A stretch of DNA of 64,000 bases from assembly GCF_000260715.1 (NCBI RefSeq), contig NC_017834.1, positions 992,001 to 1,056,000 on the forward strand. The letters run 5' to 3'. The notes below the pieces were generated by a model. That model was not told the DNA's origin. It saw nothing but the letters and a program-made list of their open reading frames with translations, and did not search any database. Source of the stretch: Bifidobacterium animalis subsp. animalis ATCC 25527. Its GTDB lineage: Bacteria; Actinomycetota; Actinomycetes; Actinomycetales; Bifidobacteriaceae. Of this stretch, positions 19,066 through 27,477 are shown in pieces; the first letter of the stretch is position 1, and the number at the start of each line of letters is the position of its first letter. Both the position numbers and the translations under genes were made by a program.

Positions 19066-19469
19066 TTTCGGTTTTACCGGCCGTCATTCGTCTCTTTTTG
19101 CAAAAAAGTGGAGATCCCTCCATAACATCTTGGTTTCAAGAGCGGCAAAACTCGACCACCTCCACGTAGCGGGATTCGTAATATCCGGATTTCCGTTACC
19201 CTTGGGCACCGCTACTTGTGGGCTTGGCATTTTGCCGCTCTTGAAACCAAGATATGCGCGGCCAGTCGATTGCCACCGCCTCTCTTCCGGTAATTGTTCC
19301 GCGACCGTCACCAAATGCCGTGACTGGTTCGCACGGATCAGACTCCTTGTTCAGGTATATGCTTGATGTATTTGCTTATTCAACGTACGCTTCCGGTCGG
19401 TGGACGCCCACATATCGTTCAAAGAATGCTGGCAATGGACGCATTCGACAAGATCGTGCAGAGGAGCTC
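19066..19469. other. 404-bp region without a convincing gene
   Basis: Between the DUF559-type gene and the ADP-ribosylglycohydrolase start. Short frames occur on both strands, but they run through the inverted repeat described separately and resemble no family known to me. Apart from that repeat and the GAGGAG ribosome site at the end, I see no clear promoter or RNA gene. Confidence 0.6.
19127..19253. repeat. 127-bp hairpin element with perfect 24-bp terminal inverted repeats
   Basis: Bases 19127-19150 and 19230-19253 are exact reverse complements; outer ends read ATCTTGG and CCAAGAT. The 79-bp interior is also partly self-complementary (GTAGCGG near 19166 with CCGCTAC near 19209), so the whole unit can fold into a long imperfect hairpin. 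No flanking target duplication is visible. It could be a miniature inverted-repeat element, a structured RNA or an invertible segment; the sequence does not decide. Confidence 0.75.
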
Positions 19470-20399
19470 ATGAGTCAGATGGGGGATGGAATGACCGGCA
19501 TATTCGGCGCGATCATAGGCGATATCGTCGGCTCGAGATACGAAGCCAATCCAATCAAAACCAAGCATTTCCCGCTGTTCTCCAACGGTTGCCGATTCAC
19601 CGACGACACGGTGATGACCTGCGCGGTAGCCGAGGGCATCATGAATGGCGGTAGCGCAGATGATTTCATTGATGCGATGAAGAAATACGGGCGCATGTAC
19701 CCGAACGCGGGCTATGGTCCCCGGTTCATGCGCTGGCTGTTCTCCGACAGTCGTGAGCCCATCGGCAGTTTCGGCAACGGATCGGCCATGCGCATCTCGC
19801 CTTGTGCGTGGATGATGAACTGCGGATTCACCGCACGGACTGGATTCATGCCCATCGGAGGTCGCGAACTCGCCGAGCGCTCGATCACGGTGACCCACGA
19901 CGATCCCGAAGGTGTTAGAGGAGGGATGGCAGTGGCCGACGCGATCTTCCTCGCGCGATACTACTTCGGTGGCTGCCGCGGTGAACATGAGAGGTCTCTG
20001 GCCGACAATCCTGCCTCATGCAGGCAACGGGTCAAAGACCACATCATCCACGAATACAGGTACAACATGAGCCGATCACTGGGCAAAATCCGTCCAGACT
20101 ACCGGTTCGACGCCACATGCCAAGGTTCTGTGCCAGAGGCCATCACCTGCTTCCTGGAAAGCACCGGCTTCGAGGATGCCATACGCAATGCGGTCTCATT
20201 GGGAGGAGACAGCGATACCCAGGCAGCCATAGCTGCAAGCATTGCACAGGCCGCCTACGGCATTCCCGACAGCATAGCCGAACAGGCGCTCTCCTATCTG
20301 CCCATGCCCTTGCGTGACGTGCTGACCCGATGGGATGCATTCTATAGAGACCTTGACGAGCCGCCGCTCTTTTTCGAGCATCGCCCGTACGGCGCATGA
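19470..20399 (+). CDS. ADP-ribosylglycohydrolase (DraG-like) family protein
   Basis: A 309-residue dinuclear-magnesium hydrolase that removes ADP-ribose from proteins or nucleic acids or cleaves related glycosides. N-terminal FGAIIGDIVGSRYE is followed by the metal motif RFTDDTVMTCAVAEG; GSFGNGSAMRISPCAW and THDDPEGVRGGMAV lie in the middle; the C-terminal metal motif is LGGDSDTQAAIAASIAQA. I start at the ATG at 19470, preceded by GAGGAG; the frame is open to 19254 through the inverted repeat. Neighbouring Nudix and SIR2 genes also act on NAD/ADP-ribose chemistry, but a joint function is speculation. Confidence 0.88.
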   Translation: MSQMGDGMTGIFGAIIGDIVGSRYEANPIKTKHFPLFSNGCRFTDDTVMTCAVAEGIMNGGSADDFIDAMKKYGRMYPNAGYGPRFMRWLFSDSREPIGSFGNGSAMRISPCAWMMNCGFTARTGFMPIGGRELAERSITVTHDDPEGVRGGMAVADAIFLARYYFGGCRGEHERSLADNPASCRQRVKDHIIHEYRYNMSRSLGKIRPDYRFDATCQGSVPEAITCFLESTGFEDAIRNAVSLGGDSDTQAAIAASIAQAAYGIPDSIAEQALSYLPMPLRDVLTRWDAFYRDLDEPPLFFEHRPYGA

Positions 20400-20501
20400 A
20401 AATCGAAAGTGGACGTTACGAGGGAATGTCCTATTGCCCTCATTGCAGGAAAGCAGGAATTGTGGGGTGATGATTTGGAGGGTTTTAGATTCAGTTGAAG
20501 A

Positions 20502-20545
20502 AGTAAGTTTTGAAAACTTACTATTCGTAAGGTTATTATATTACG
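20502..20545. promoter_or_regulatory. Tandem palindromic operators upstream of hxlR-type gene
   Basis: Bases 20502-20522 form a perfect 21-nt palindrome with 10-base arms (AGTAAGTTTT and its complement around a single G). Five bases into the next stretch, CGTAA (20526-20530) and TTACG (20541-20545) form a second interrupted palindrome. Both sit 27-70 bp before the HxlR regulator start in an AT-rich region, consistent with autoregulation; a GATACA hexamer further on may be the -10. Confidence 0.6.
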
Positions 20546-20571
20546 TTACTTTCATCTGATACACTACCAGC

Positions 20572-20916
20572 ATGGAACAACTCGATATCTTCGCAAAGGA
20601 CTGCCCCGCACGCTTCCCACTGCAGGTGATCAGCGGCAAATGGGGGCTGCTCGTCATTCTGGCCCTCGAGAAGAAACCGCTGCGTTTCAGTGAATTGGTG
20701 CATAACATCGGCGGCATCAGCGAGCGCATGGCTTCGCAGACGCTCAAGTACCTGGAGCAGATTGGCGTGGTTCGTCGCGAGGTGCTGCAGCGTTCGAAGC
20801 CACCGCAGGTCTATTATGAGTTGACGTCGTTGGGTCGGCGGTTTCTCAAGCCGCTTGGCGAGCTGGTCGAGACAGTGAGTGCGCATGTGGACACGATGGC
20901 GTATCACCGTAGCTGA
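20572..20916 (+). CDS. HxlR-family winged-helix transcriptional regulator
   Basis: A 114-residue DNA-binding regulator, length typical of HxlR/YodB. The opening DIFAKDCPARFPLQVISGKW contains the conserved Cys before the GKW motif; LRFSELVHNIGGISERMASQ with TLKYLEQIGVVRRE is the recognition helix and wing, and YELTSLGRRFLKPL completes the fold. In related proteins the N-terminal Cys senses electrophiles or disulfide stress. No obvious divergently transcribed target gene is adjacent, so the main target may be elsewhere or the gene itself. Palindromic sites lie just upstream. Confidence 0.9.
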   Translation: MEQLDIFAKDCPARFPLQVISGKWGLLVILALEKKPLRFSELVHNIGGISERMASQTLKYLEQIGVVRREVLQRSKPPQVYYELTSLGRRFLKPLGELVETVSAHVDTMAYHRS

Positions 20917-21099
20917 TTCCGTATGACTGTACGTGCGAATTGGATTCCAAATCATGTCCGCGATGCCAATCATTACATTTCATTTCATCGCATCTCATCG
21001 ACGCAAAAAGGGACATTCTGACGCTGGAGGTGTCTCCTCTTACGTCTTGGAGAGAGCGTATCAGTCAATTGGCGATGCCCGTACAATCATGGAGGTGGT

Positions 21100-21633
21100 A
21101 TGACTGAGGAACCATTGAGTCTTGAGCTCGAAGATACCGAATGGCCGTTCGAATATATTGATCATGATCGACCAATCGCGCGGGCCATCGTCATCGATGC
21201 TCACGCGTACTTCTATTTTCTGCGGGTGCAGCGTACCGATATCTTCGGCAATGCGGTGACGATCGAAACCTCCGGAGGAGGCATCGAACCAGGTGAGACT
21301 CCCACGGAGGCGGTGATGCGCGAGGTTAGGGAGGAGCTTGGAGCTGAGATTGAGATTCTCGGCGAGATTGGCTTGATCAGTGATTACTATAATCGGATTC
21401 ACCGCCATAATATCAATCACTACTACCTGTGCCAGGCGCTTTCGTTCGGCGAGACGAATCTGACGGAGCTGGAGCGGACGAGATTCAATCTGTCTACATT
21501 GAAGCTCACCTATGCGCAGGCCGTCGCCGAATACAGGAGATGCGAGGATTCCAAGCTCGGCAGACTGATTGCGGCACGTGAGCTGCCAATGCTGGAGCGA
21601 GCATGGGGCATGCTCGGAAAGTTGGGATATTAG
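21100..21633 (+). CDS. Nudix hydrolase
   Basis: A 177-residue pyrophosphohydrolase of the Nudix superfamily acting on nucleoside diphosphate derivatives such as ADP-ribose or sugar nucleotides; the exact substrate is not predictable. The Nudix box reads GGIEPGETPTEAVMREVREE followed by LGA, with all catalytic Glu positions present. The N-terminal strand part (IARAIVIDAHAYFYFLRVQR) and the C-terminal helix complete the domain. GGAGGTGGT precedes the ATG. The gene converges with the GNAT gene with only six bases between stops. Confidence 0.88.
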   Translation: MTEEPLSLELEDTEWPFEYIDHDRPIARAIVIDAHAYFYFLRVQRTDIFGNAVTIETSGGGIEPGETPTEAVMREVREELGAEIEILGEIGLISDYYNRIHRHNINHYYLCQALSFGETNLTELERTRFNLSTLKLTYAQAVAEYRRCEDSKLGRLIAARELPMLERAWGMLGKLGY

Positions 21634-21639
21634 TGAGAT

Positions 21640-22077
21640 TCAGGTGTCAATGCGCGTGAGTTCGGCGAGCGCCTTGTTGCGGTAGGTCAGGTCGTCGCGC
21701 GGTGTGAATCCGAGCCGTTGCCAGAACGCGTTGCCATCCGCGTTGCGAGCGAAGACGACGAGCGCCACCTTGGCAATCCCCTCGTCGGTGAGCGCATGCA
21801 ACGCCGCTTCGACGAGCGCGGTGCCGATGCCCTGGTGGCGGTGGTCGGGACTGATCGCGGTATGGTAGATGTATCCGCGTCGCCCATCATGCCCGGCGAT
21901 GATGACGCCGGTGATGCGCCCGTCGCGCTCGTCCACGAAGCATGTGGTCGGGTTGCGCGCCAGATATTTGGCGATGCCGTCGCGTGAGTCGTCGATGGTG
22001 TTGAGTCCCATGCCGGCGCATGTCATCCAGCATGCGTAAACGGCGTCGTAGTCGTCGATCGTCATTGGTCGGATCAT
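21640..22077 (-). CDS. GNAT-family N-acetyltransferase
   Basis: A 145-residue acetyl-CoA-dependent acetyltransferase. The motif A loop is clear (TAISPDHRHQGIGTALVEAA, with the RxxGxG-type QGIGTA pyrophosphate loop), and NADGNAFWQRLGFTPRDDL is motif B. The pattern resembles YpeA-like members. Substrate unknown. GGAGGGATCC precedes the ATG at 22077. Upstream of it begins the intergenic region leading into the BREX operon, so this gene is the last non-BREX gene on the left. Confidence 0.85.
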   Translation of the reverse strand: MIRPMTIDDYDAVYACWMTCAGMGLNTIDDSRDGIAKYLARNPTTCFVDERDGRITGVIIAGHDGRRGYIYHTAISPDHRHQGIGTALVEAALHALTDEGIAKVALVVFARNADGNAFWQRLGFTPRDDLTYRNKALAELTRIDT

Positions 22078-22386
22078 TGATGGATCCCTCCATGAGTATT
22101 AGCGTTTGTGAGCATTATGTCTGTTGTTGCGTATCGTACACACATATAAAGAGCCAGGGTGCGGGTGGATTTTGCCATGTGGACTGGGCTAAAGGTTTAT
22201 AGGGATTGTTGCTTGACTACTCGCGCTATATCTTTTTAGCTCGCTGGTGCGCAGGGCAAGGAACGCCATTCGTTGCTGTACTTGGTTATACTTGGTTATA
22301 CGTGGTTATATCCAGTTATATTTCGTTGTCAGTATTGGCTACACTGTTTAGCTGCACAAACAGATGAATGCCTGGAGGGTGGTACT
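22078..22386. other. 309-bp divergent control region of the BREX operon
   Basis: AT-rich region between the GNAT gene (minus) and brxA (plus). It contains the GNAT ribosome site, a four-unit 10-bp repeat (listed separately), a possible -10 TACACT at 22340-22345 right after the repeats, and the GGAGGG ribosome site of brxA. No frame in it looks like a gene and no WYL-type BrxR regulator gene is present here. Confidence 0.6.
22281..22320 (+). repeat. Four tandem 10-bp repeats upstream of brxA
   Basis: Unit CTTGGTTATA occurs twice exactly, then once as CGTGGTTATA and once as TCCAGTTATA, with no spacing. The 10-bp period places each copy on about the same DNA face. The array ends 20 bp before a possible -10 (TACACT, 22340-22345), where a -35 would lie, so it may bind an activator or repressor of the BREX operon. 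Confidence 0.75.
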
Positions 22387-23064
22387 ATGCGCGAGCGTTG
22401 GGGGGCTGAACGCCCTCAGCAGGATGCACGCTATCGCCTCTCCTTCACCGTTGGTGGTCTACTGGCGACACAGAGTGTGGTGTGCGCACGCTATTTTCTT
22501 TCCCGTCACCCACAAATGGATACATTGACCGTTCAGACGGGCGCAGCGATTGTCTCTATCCGCGATGAGATCGTCGATATCAATGCGCTGGCAATCCGTA
22601 CCGCGTCCGCGAACAAACGCATCACAGCTGAGGTATGCAAACGGCTGAGCACGTTGTCCTATGAGGAACTTGGCTTTCTGGCTTCGGACCGATCCTCCCC
22701 GCAGGATCGGCGTTATCTGCTGTGGATCGCGATGTGCCGGTATTACCTGTTCGTCGGCGAGTTCGCCTCCGAGGTGCTCCGCGAGCGCTTCCTGCTCGGC
22801 GAGACGATCTCTCTTGCCGACTATGACCGTTTCGTGCTCAACAAGGCGTTGTGGCATCCGGAGCTCGAGTCGGTCAGCACGGCGACGGCGTCGAAGCTGC
22901 GCGGCAACGTGTTCAAGGCGATGCGCGAGGCGGAGCTCATCGAGGGCGGTCCCCGTGGCGCCTGTGCGATTGTCCCCGCCGTGCCCGGCCATACGTTGTC
23001 CGAAATGGAGGGGCCGGACGCCGCTTCGCTGCTGTTCCTCCCTGTCCGTGGTCTAGTGAACTGA
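22387..23064 (+). CDS. brxA: BREX protein BrxA (DUF1819)
   Basis: First gene of the type 1 BREX phage-defence operon; BrxA is a small helical protein shown in other systems to bind DNA. The 225-residue product begins RYRLSFTVGGLLATQSVVCA and shows the DUF1819 blocks KRITAEVCKRLSTLSYEEL, LWIAMCRYYLFVGEFASEVL and FVLNKALWHPELESVSTATA. The ATG at 22387 follows GGAGGG; the frame opens at 22273 within the repeats. BrxB begins six bases after the stop. Identification rests on family pattern plus the gene order, which is exactly that of type 1 BREX. Confidence 0.9.
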   Translation: MRERWGAERPQQDARYRLSFTVGGLLATQSVVCARYFLSRHPQMDTLTVQTGAAIVSIRDEIVDINALAIRTASANKRITAEVCKRLSTLSYEELGFLASDRSSPQDRRYLLWIAMCRYYLFVGEFASEVLRERFLLGETISLADYDRFVLNKALWHPELESVSTATASKLRGNVFKAMREAELIEGGPRGACAIVPAVPGHTLSEMEGPDAASLLFLPVRGLVN

Positions 23065-23070
23065 GGTCAT

Positions 23071-23778
23071 ATGCAATCGTATTCCTTCTCCGGCTATGAT
23101 GCGCTCCTGTCCGACGGATCCTACGACGCGACCAAGGATTTCGAACATGTGTTCGAAGTCATGTCGCAGCCGTCGTTCCTGCATATGACCGGTCTGGGCG
23201 GCGAGCAGCCGTTCTACATCTGCGACTATCCGGCGGAACGCGAGCTCGAGGTGCGCCGATGTATCGATACGCTTGCTGCACGTCTGCGCACGACGAAGTA
23301 CGCGGACGGCTCTCCCGCCCCCAGCATCCTGCGCATCGACCTGTTCGACAACGTATGCGAGTTCCTCAGGCACCGCGGCGTGCTCGAGCGCGTCATCGCC
23401 CTCGAACCGCGTCGGCATACGCAGATCTCCTCCGATCCGATGCTCGACGGGTTCCTCGGGCTGCTCGTCAACATGGTGAACGCGACGACGAACAACCTGT
23501 ACGACTTCCTCGCCGAACATTACGAGCAGGCGTTCAAGAACGGCGAGGCGGACATCGTGTTCATCACCGGCATCGGCGCCGTCTACCCCTATGTGCGCGG
23601 CCACACGCTGCTCAACAACCTGCAGGGGCGCATCGAGGACAGCCCCCTCGTCATGTTTTTCCCCGGCACCTATGCGCAGAGTTCCGCGTCCGGCTCGTCG
23701 ATGCGCCTGTACGACCGGATCGAAGCGGAGAACTACTACCGAGCGAAGAACATCCGGGACGTGGCCATCATCAGCTGA
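23071..23778 (+). CDS. brxB: BREX protein BrxB (DUF1788)
   Basis: Small BREX component of 235 residues; its biochemical role is not settled, but it is required in type 1 systems. The sequence shows the DUF1788 pattern: FYICDYPAERELEVRRCIDT, ILRIDLFDNVCEFLRHRGVL, ADIVFITGIGAVYPYVRGH and SPLVMFFPGTYAQSSASG, a strand-rich core like that of an ATPase-related fold without a Walker A loop. GAGGTC precedes the ATG, and only six bases separate it from brxA. A 60-bp gap leads to brxC. Confidence 0.9.
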   Translation: MQSYSFSGYDALLSDGSYDATKDFEHVFEVMSQPSFLHMTGLGGEQPFYICDYPAERELEVRRCIDTLAARLRTTKYADGSPAPSILRIDLFDNVCEFLRHRGVLERVIALEPRRHTQISSDPMLDGFLGLLVNMVNATTNNLYDFLAEHYEQAFKNGEADIVFITGIGAVYPYVRGHTLLNNLQGRIEDSPLVMFFPGTYAQSSASGSSMRLYDRIEAENYYRAKNIRDVAIIS

Positions 23779-23838
23779 CAGCGCCGCACACCGACGACTC
23801 GACGAACAGGCATAGAAGGAAGAAGGAAGGGAATCTCC

Positions 23839-26800
23839 ATGGACGACACGATCGCACTCAAAGGCATCTTCGCGAAGGACATCGACCGGCGCATCAACGG
23901 CGTGATCAAGGCGCACGACGACAGGGTCCTCGGTCAGGAGATCGACGAATACGTGCTGACGAACGAGATCCAGCGTAACCTCGAGAAGTTCCTGGACGCC
24001 TACGACGACCCCGACAACCACGTGGACAACGGCGCATGGATCTCGGGCTTCTTCGGCTCGGGCAAATCGCACCTGCTCAAGATGCTCTCCTTCATCCTCG
24101 GCACCGTGCCGCACGCCCTCATCGACAAGAACGGCGTCCCGTCGATCCCTTCACGCGAGCGCATCGTGCGCACGATGATGGACAAGGCGCACGATCAGGA
24201 CAACCTCGAGCTCGAGGGCCTGCTCGACCGTTCGCTGCGCATCCCCGCCACGTCGATGCTGTTCAACATCGACCAGAAGGCGGACAAAAGCAAGCAGGCG
24301 CCGCTGCTGTTCACGTTCATCGACGTCTTCAACGCCGCATGCGGCTACAGCGGAGGCAACCGCAGTGTGGCGCGCTTCGAACGCGACCTCGACGCCAACG
24401 GCAAGTACAAGGCGTTCAAGCAGGCGTTCGAGGCCCGTGCCGGCAAGTCGTGGCAGGAGGGGCGCGACGAGGCCATCCTGTGGGATCCGGAGATCGGGCA
24501 GGCCTATGCGGACGTGACGGGCGGCGAACCGCAGGCCGACATCATCGGACGGTACGAGAACGGCTTCTCGGCGAGTGTCGACTCGTTCACTAACGACGTC
24601 GTCGACTGGCTCGACCGCCAGTCCCCCGACCACCGCGTCCTGTTCATGGTCGACGAGGTCGGCCAGTTCATCGGCGACGACACGCACCGCATGCTCGATC
24701 TGCAGTCGATTGCCGAGGACCTGAACGCGAAGACGAACGGGCGCGCATGGATCGTCGTCACCTCCCAGGAGAACCTCGACACGATCATCTCCAACCAGAG
24801 CCATCGACAGGGCAACGACTTCTCGAAGATCCAGGGCCGTTTCTCGATCAAGCTCAAGCTCGACAGCGCCGACACGATGGAGGTGATCCAGAAGCGCCTG
24901 CTCGCCAAGAAACCCGAATACGTCCCCGAACTCGAGGACCTGTGGGAGCTCAAGCACGACGACATGCGCACACTGTTCGAGTTCAACGCCGACACGCACG
25001 TCCAGGACAACAAGGCCGGGACGGAACCGGACTTCGTCGCCTCCTATCCGTTCCTCAACTACGAGTTCGGTCTGCTGCAGTCCGCGTTCCATGCGATGAG
25101 CGACTTCGGCATGTTCAGCGGCAGGCACTCCTCGGTCGGCGAACGTTCGATGCTGTCCGCATGGAGCGCGACGTTGCAGGCCACGGCCGACGAACGCCTC
25201 GGCTATCTCGTCCCCTTCGACCGCCTCTTCGACGGCATCAAGGACATCCTGCAAAGCACGCAGACGCATCGCATCACCGAAGCCGACCAACGCCTCGACC
25301 CGGATGTGCACGACCTCGGCGTGCGCCTGCTCAAGGTGCTGCTCATGGTCAAGCACGTCAGGGACTTCAAGGCGACGCCCCACAACCTGCGCATCCTGCT
25401 GACTGACGGCTTCGACGTGGACATCACCGACCTTGAACGACGCATCCGCGACACGCTCACCGTGCTGGAGAACCACACGTACGTGCAGCGCATCGACAAT
25501 GTCTACACCTACCTGACCAACGAGGAACAGGACATCGAGCAGGAAATCAAGAACACCGACATCGACGACGGCGCCGTGACGAAATACCTCAGGGAGACCT
25601 TCGTCGACACGGTCAAGACGCTCAGGATCGTCTACGGCAAGCAGCAGACGCCGTTCAGTTACACGCTCAGCATCGACGGCATCGCCCAAGGACGCGCCGA
25701 ACCGATCGGACTGGACCTGCGGACGCACGCTGACGATGTCTCCGACCTCATGCTTCAGACAAGCGGCGACAGGAGCACGATCTCGCTGCTGCTCGACCAG
25801 AGCGACGCTAACCTGTTCAACGACATCCGCATGATCGTCAAGACCGACACGTTCCTCAAACGCAACCTCGACGCCACGGACAGGACCTCAACGCGTCAAA
25901 CCATCATCATGGCGAAACAGGCGCGGAAGGAAGCGCAGGAGCACGCCGTACGCGACCGCGTGCGGCAGGCGATCGCGAAGGGCTCGTTCTACTACGACGG
26001 CGCCGCGGCGGACGTGCCCGGATCCGACGCGGCGACCAGGATCACGACGGCGATGAGCGACGTGATCAGGAACCACTACTCCAACTATGCGATGCTCGGC
26101 GATCTCGTCTACCATGACAACGAGATCGACGCCTACCGTGCAGCCGGGGCGGACGAGGAAGGCCGCAAACTCGTCGGTATCGACAGCCAGATCCAACGCA
26201 TCGCGCCGATTACCGGCGACATCGTAGACACGCTCACACTTAAAACCAATCAAAGGACGACGGTGAGCGTCAAGGACCTCATCGGCATCTATCATGAGGC
26301 GCCCTACGGATGGCCAGACGACATCATGCTGTGCATGCTCGCCTACCTGTACGGGGCGCACCGCGTCGAACTGGGCATCGACGCGCATCCGATCACGAAC
26401 ACGCAGCTCGTAGCATTGCTGCGCAACGCAAGGAAACGCGAATCGATCATCGTCACGCTCCCGAAGCGGGTTGACCCTACACACGTCAAGCGGCTGGAGG
26501 AGTTCGCGAGCACCTTCCTCGACGGCCTGCGCCGCGGGCCGGGCGTCGACGCGCAGCAGTTCGCCCAGCAGGTGTTCGAGGGCATCGAGAACCGACTGGA
26601 CGAGATCAGGGATCTGCGGACGTCCCACCGCGAGGACAAGGCGATCGTCGACCAGCTCGACGGCCCCGTCACCATGCTGTACTACGTCGTGCGCCAGCAG
26701 TCTCCCTGGCTGCTGGAGGGGTTCACTGACGCGGACAGCGACTACGGATACGAGGCGGTGCTCGAGGCGGACGAGGACGTCATTCGCCCGATCCTCGAGT

Positions 26801-27477
26801 TCTTCAGCGGCAAGCAGTTCCGCATGTTCAGGGACAGCCGGCGATGGCTGCAGGACAACCATCCGAACATCACCGTATGCGCCACCGATGAGACCGGACA
26901 GCTGCAAGCGCAGGCGCAGGCGCTGCTCGACGACCCAGACGTCTACCGCGGCTCCAAAACGCGGCGGCTCAAGGAGCTCGTCGACCGGCTGCGCGCAATC
27001 GTCGACGAACAGGTGAATCATGAGCGCACCATGGCGCTGACGAAGCTTGACGCAATCGTCTCTGAATTGAAGGATTCCCCCCAGTACCGCGAGGCCACCG
27101 AGGACGCGCAGCATATGGCTGAACGCAGACTGGAGGGCGAACGCACATGGTTCGAAAACGCATCCGATATCAGCGCCATGCATGTACGCGTCGAACAGGT
27201 GTCCGTGAAGCTGCGTCCGAGCCTGTACAACGAACTGGCCGCGCATCCTCGAACGCCAGCAGTGCAAGAGCCGGCACATGCCGAGACGACGCCCGCGCCG
27301 GACCATGCACCGGCCGTAATCAAACCGACACGGCGTCATGTCATCACGATGGACTCCGTCTCCAAGCCGTCGGGGTTCAGCTCGCTGAGGACGAAGGATG
27401 ATGTCGACGAGTACCTCGACGAGTACCGCCGGCATCTGATCGAGGCCATTGAGAACGGAAACGAGATCCTGCTATGA
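23839..27477 (+). CDS. brxC: BREX system ATPase BrxC
   Basis: Large P-loop ATPase (1,212 residues) and core part of the BREX complex that brings together methyltransferase and restriction activities. Walker A is at about 70-77 (GFFGSGKS) and Walker B at about 267-276 (VLFMVDEVGQ). AWIVVTSQENLDT looks like the sensor strand. The remainder is mainly charged helix, and the C-terminal 100 residues include a Pro/Ala-rich linker (TPAVQEPAHAETTPAPDH). AAGGAAGGG precedes the ATG. The last four bases overlap the start of pglX (ATGA), indicating coupled translation. Length and order fit the family; no frameshift is visible. Confidence 0.94.
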   Translation: MDDTIALKGIFAKDIDRRINGVIKAHDDRVLGQEIDEYVLTNEIQRNLEKFLDAYDDPDNHVDNGAWISGFFGSGKSHLLKMLSFILGTVPHALIDKNGVPSIPSRERIVRTMMDKAHDQDNLELEGLLDRSLRIPATSMLFNIDQKADKSKQAPLLFTFIDVFNAACGYSGGNRSVARFERDLDANGKYKAFKQAFEARAGKSWQEGRDEAILWDPEIGQAYADVTGGEPQADIIGRYENGFSASVDSFTNDVVDWLDRQSPDHRVLFMVDEVGQFIGDDTHRMLDLQSIAEDLNAKTNGRAWIVVTSQENLDTIISNQSHRQGNDFSKIQGRFSIKLKLDSADTMEVIQKRLLAKKPEYVPELEDLWELKHDDMRTLFEFNADTHVQDNKAGTEPDFVASYPFLNYEFGLLQSAFHAMSDFGMFSGRHSSVGERSMLSAWSATLQATADERLGYLVPFDRLFDGIKDILQSTQTHRITEADQRLDPDVHDLGVRLLKVLLMVKHVRDFKATPHNLRILLTDGFDVDITDLERRIRDTLTVLENHTYVQRIDNVYTYLTNEEQDIEQEIKNTDIDDGAVTKYLRETFVDTVKTLRIVYGKQQTPFSYTLSIDGIAQGRAEPIGLDLRTHADDVSDLMLQTSGDRSTISLLLDQSDANLFNDIRMIVKTDTFLKRNLDATDRTSTRQTIIMAKQARKEAQEHAVRDRVRQAIAKGSFYYDGAAADVPGSDAATRITTAMSDVIRNHYSNYAMLGDLVYHDNEIDAYRAAGADEEGRKLVGIDSQIQRIAPITGDIVDTLTLKTNQRTTVSVKDLIGIYHEAPYGWPDDIMLCMLAYLYGAHRVELGIDAHPITNTQLVALLRNARKRESIIVTLPKRVDPTHVKRLEEFASTFLDGLRRGPGVDAQQFAQQVFEGIENRLDEIRDLRTSHREDKAIVDQLDGPVTMLYYVVRQQSPWLLEGFTDADSDYGYEAVLEADEDVIRPILEFFSGKQFRMFRDSRRWLQDNHPNITVCATDETGQLQAQAQALLDDPDVYRGSKTRRLKELVDRLRAIVDEQVNHERTMALTKLDAIVSELKDSPQYREATEDAQHMAERRLEGERTWFENASDISAMHVRVEQVSVKLRPSLYNELAAHPRTPAVQEPAHAETTPAPDHAPAVIKPTRRHVITMDSVSKPSGFSSLRTKDDVDEYLDEYRRHLIEAIENGNEILL

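Noticed and set aside
19058..19366. 102-codon frame through the inverted repeat
   Set aside because: No ribosome site, no recognised family, and much of it is determined by the palindromic sequence.
22281..22320. Possible CRISPR-like repeat array
   Set aside because: Units are 10 bp with no spacers and no cas genes are present.
24151..27435. Two long minus-strand frames (525 and 515 codons) opposite brxC
   Set aside because: They are antisense shadows in GC-rich codons; brxC has clear Walker motifs and a ribosome site.
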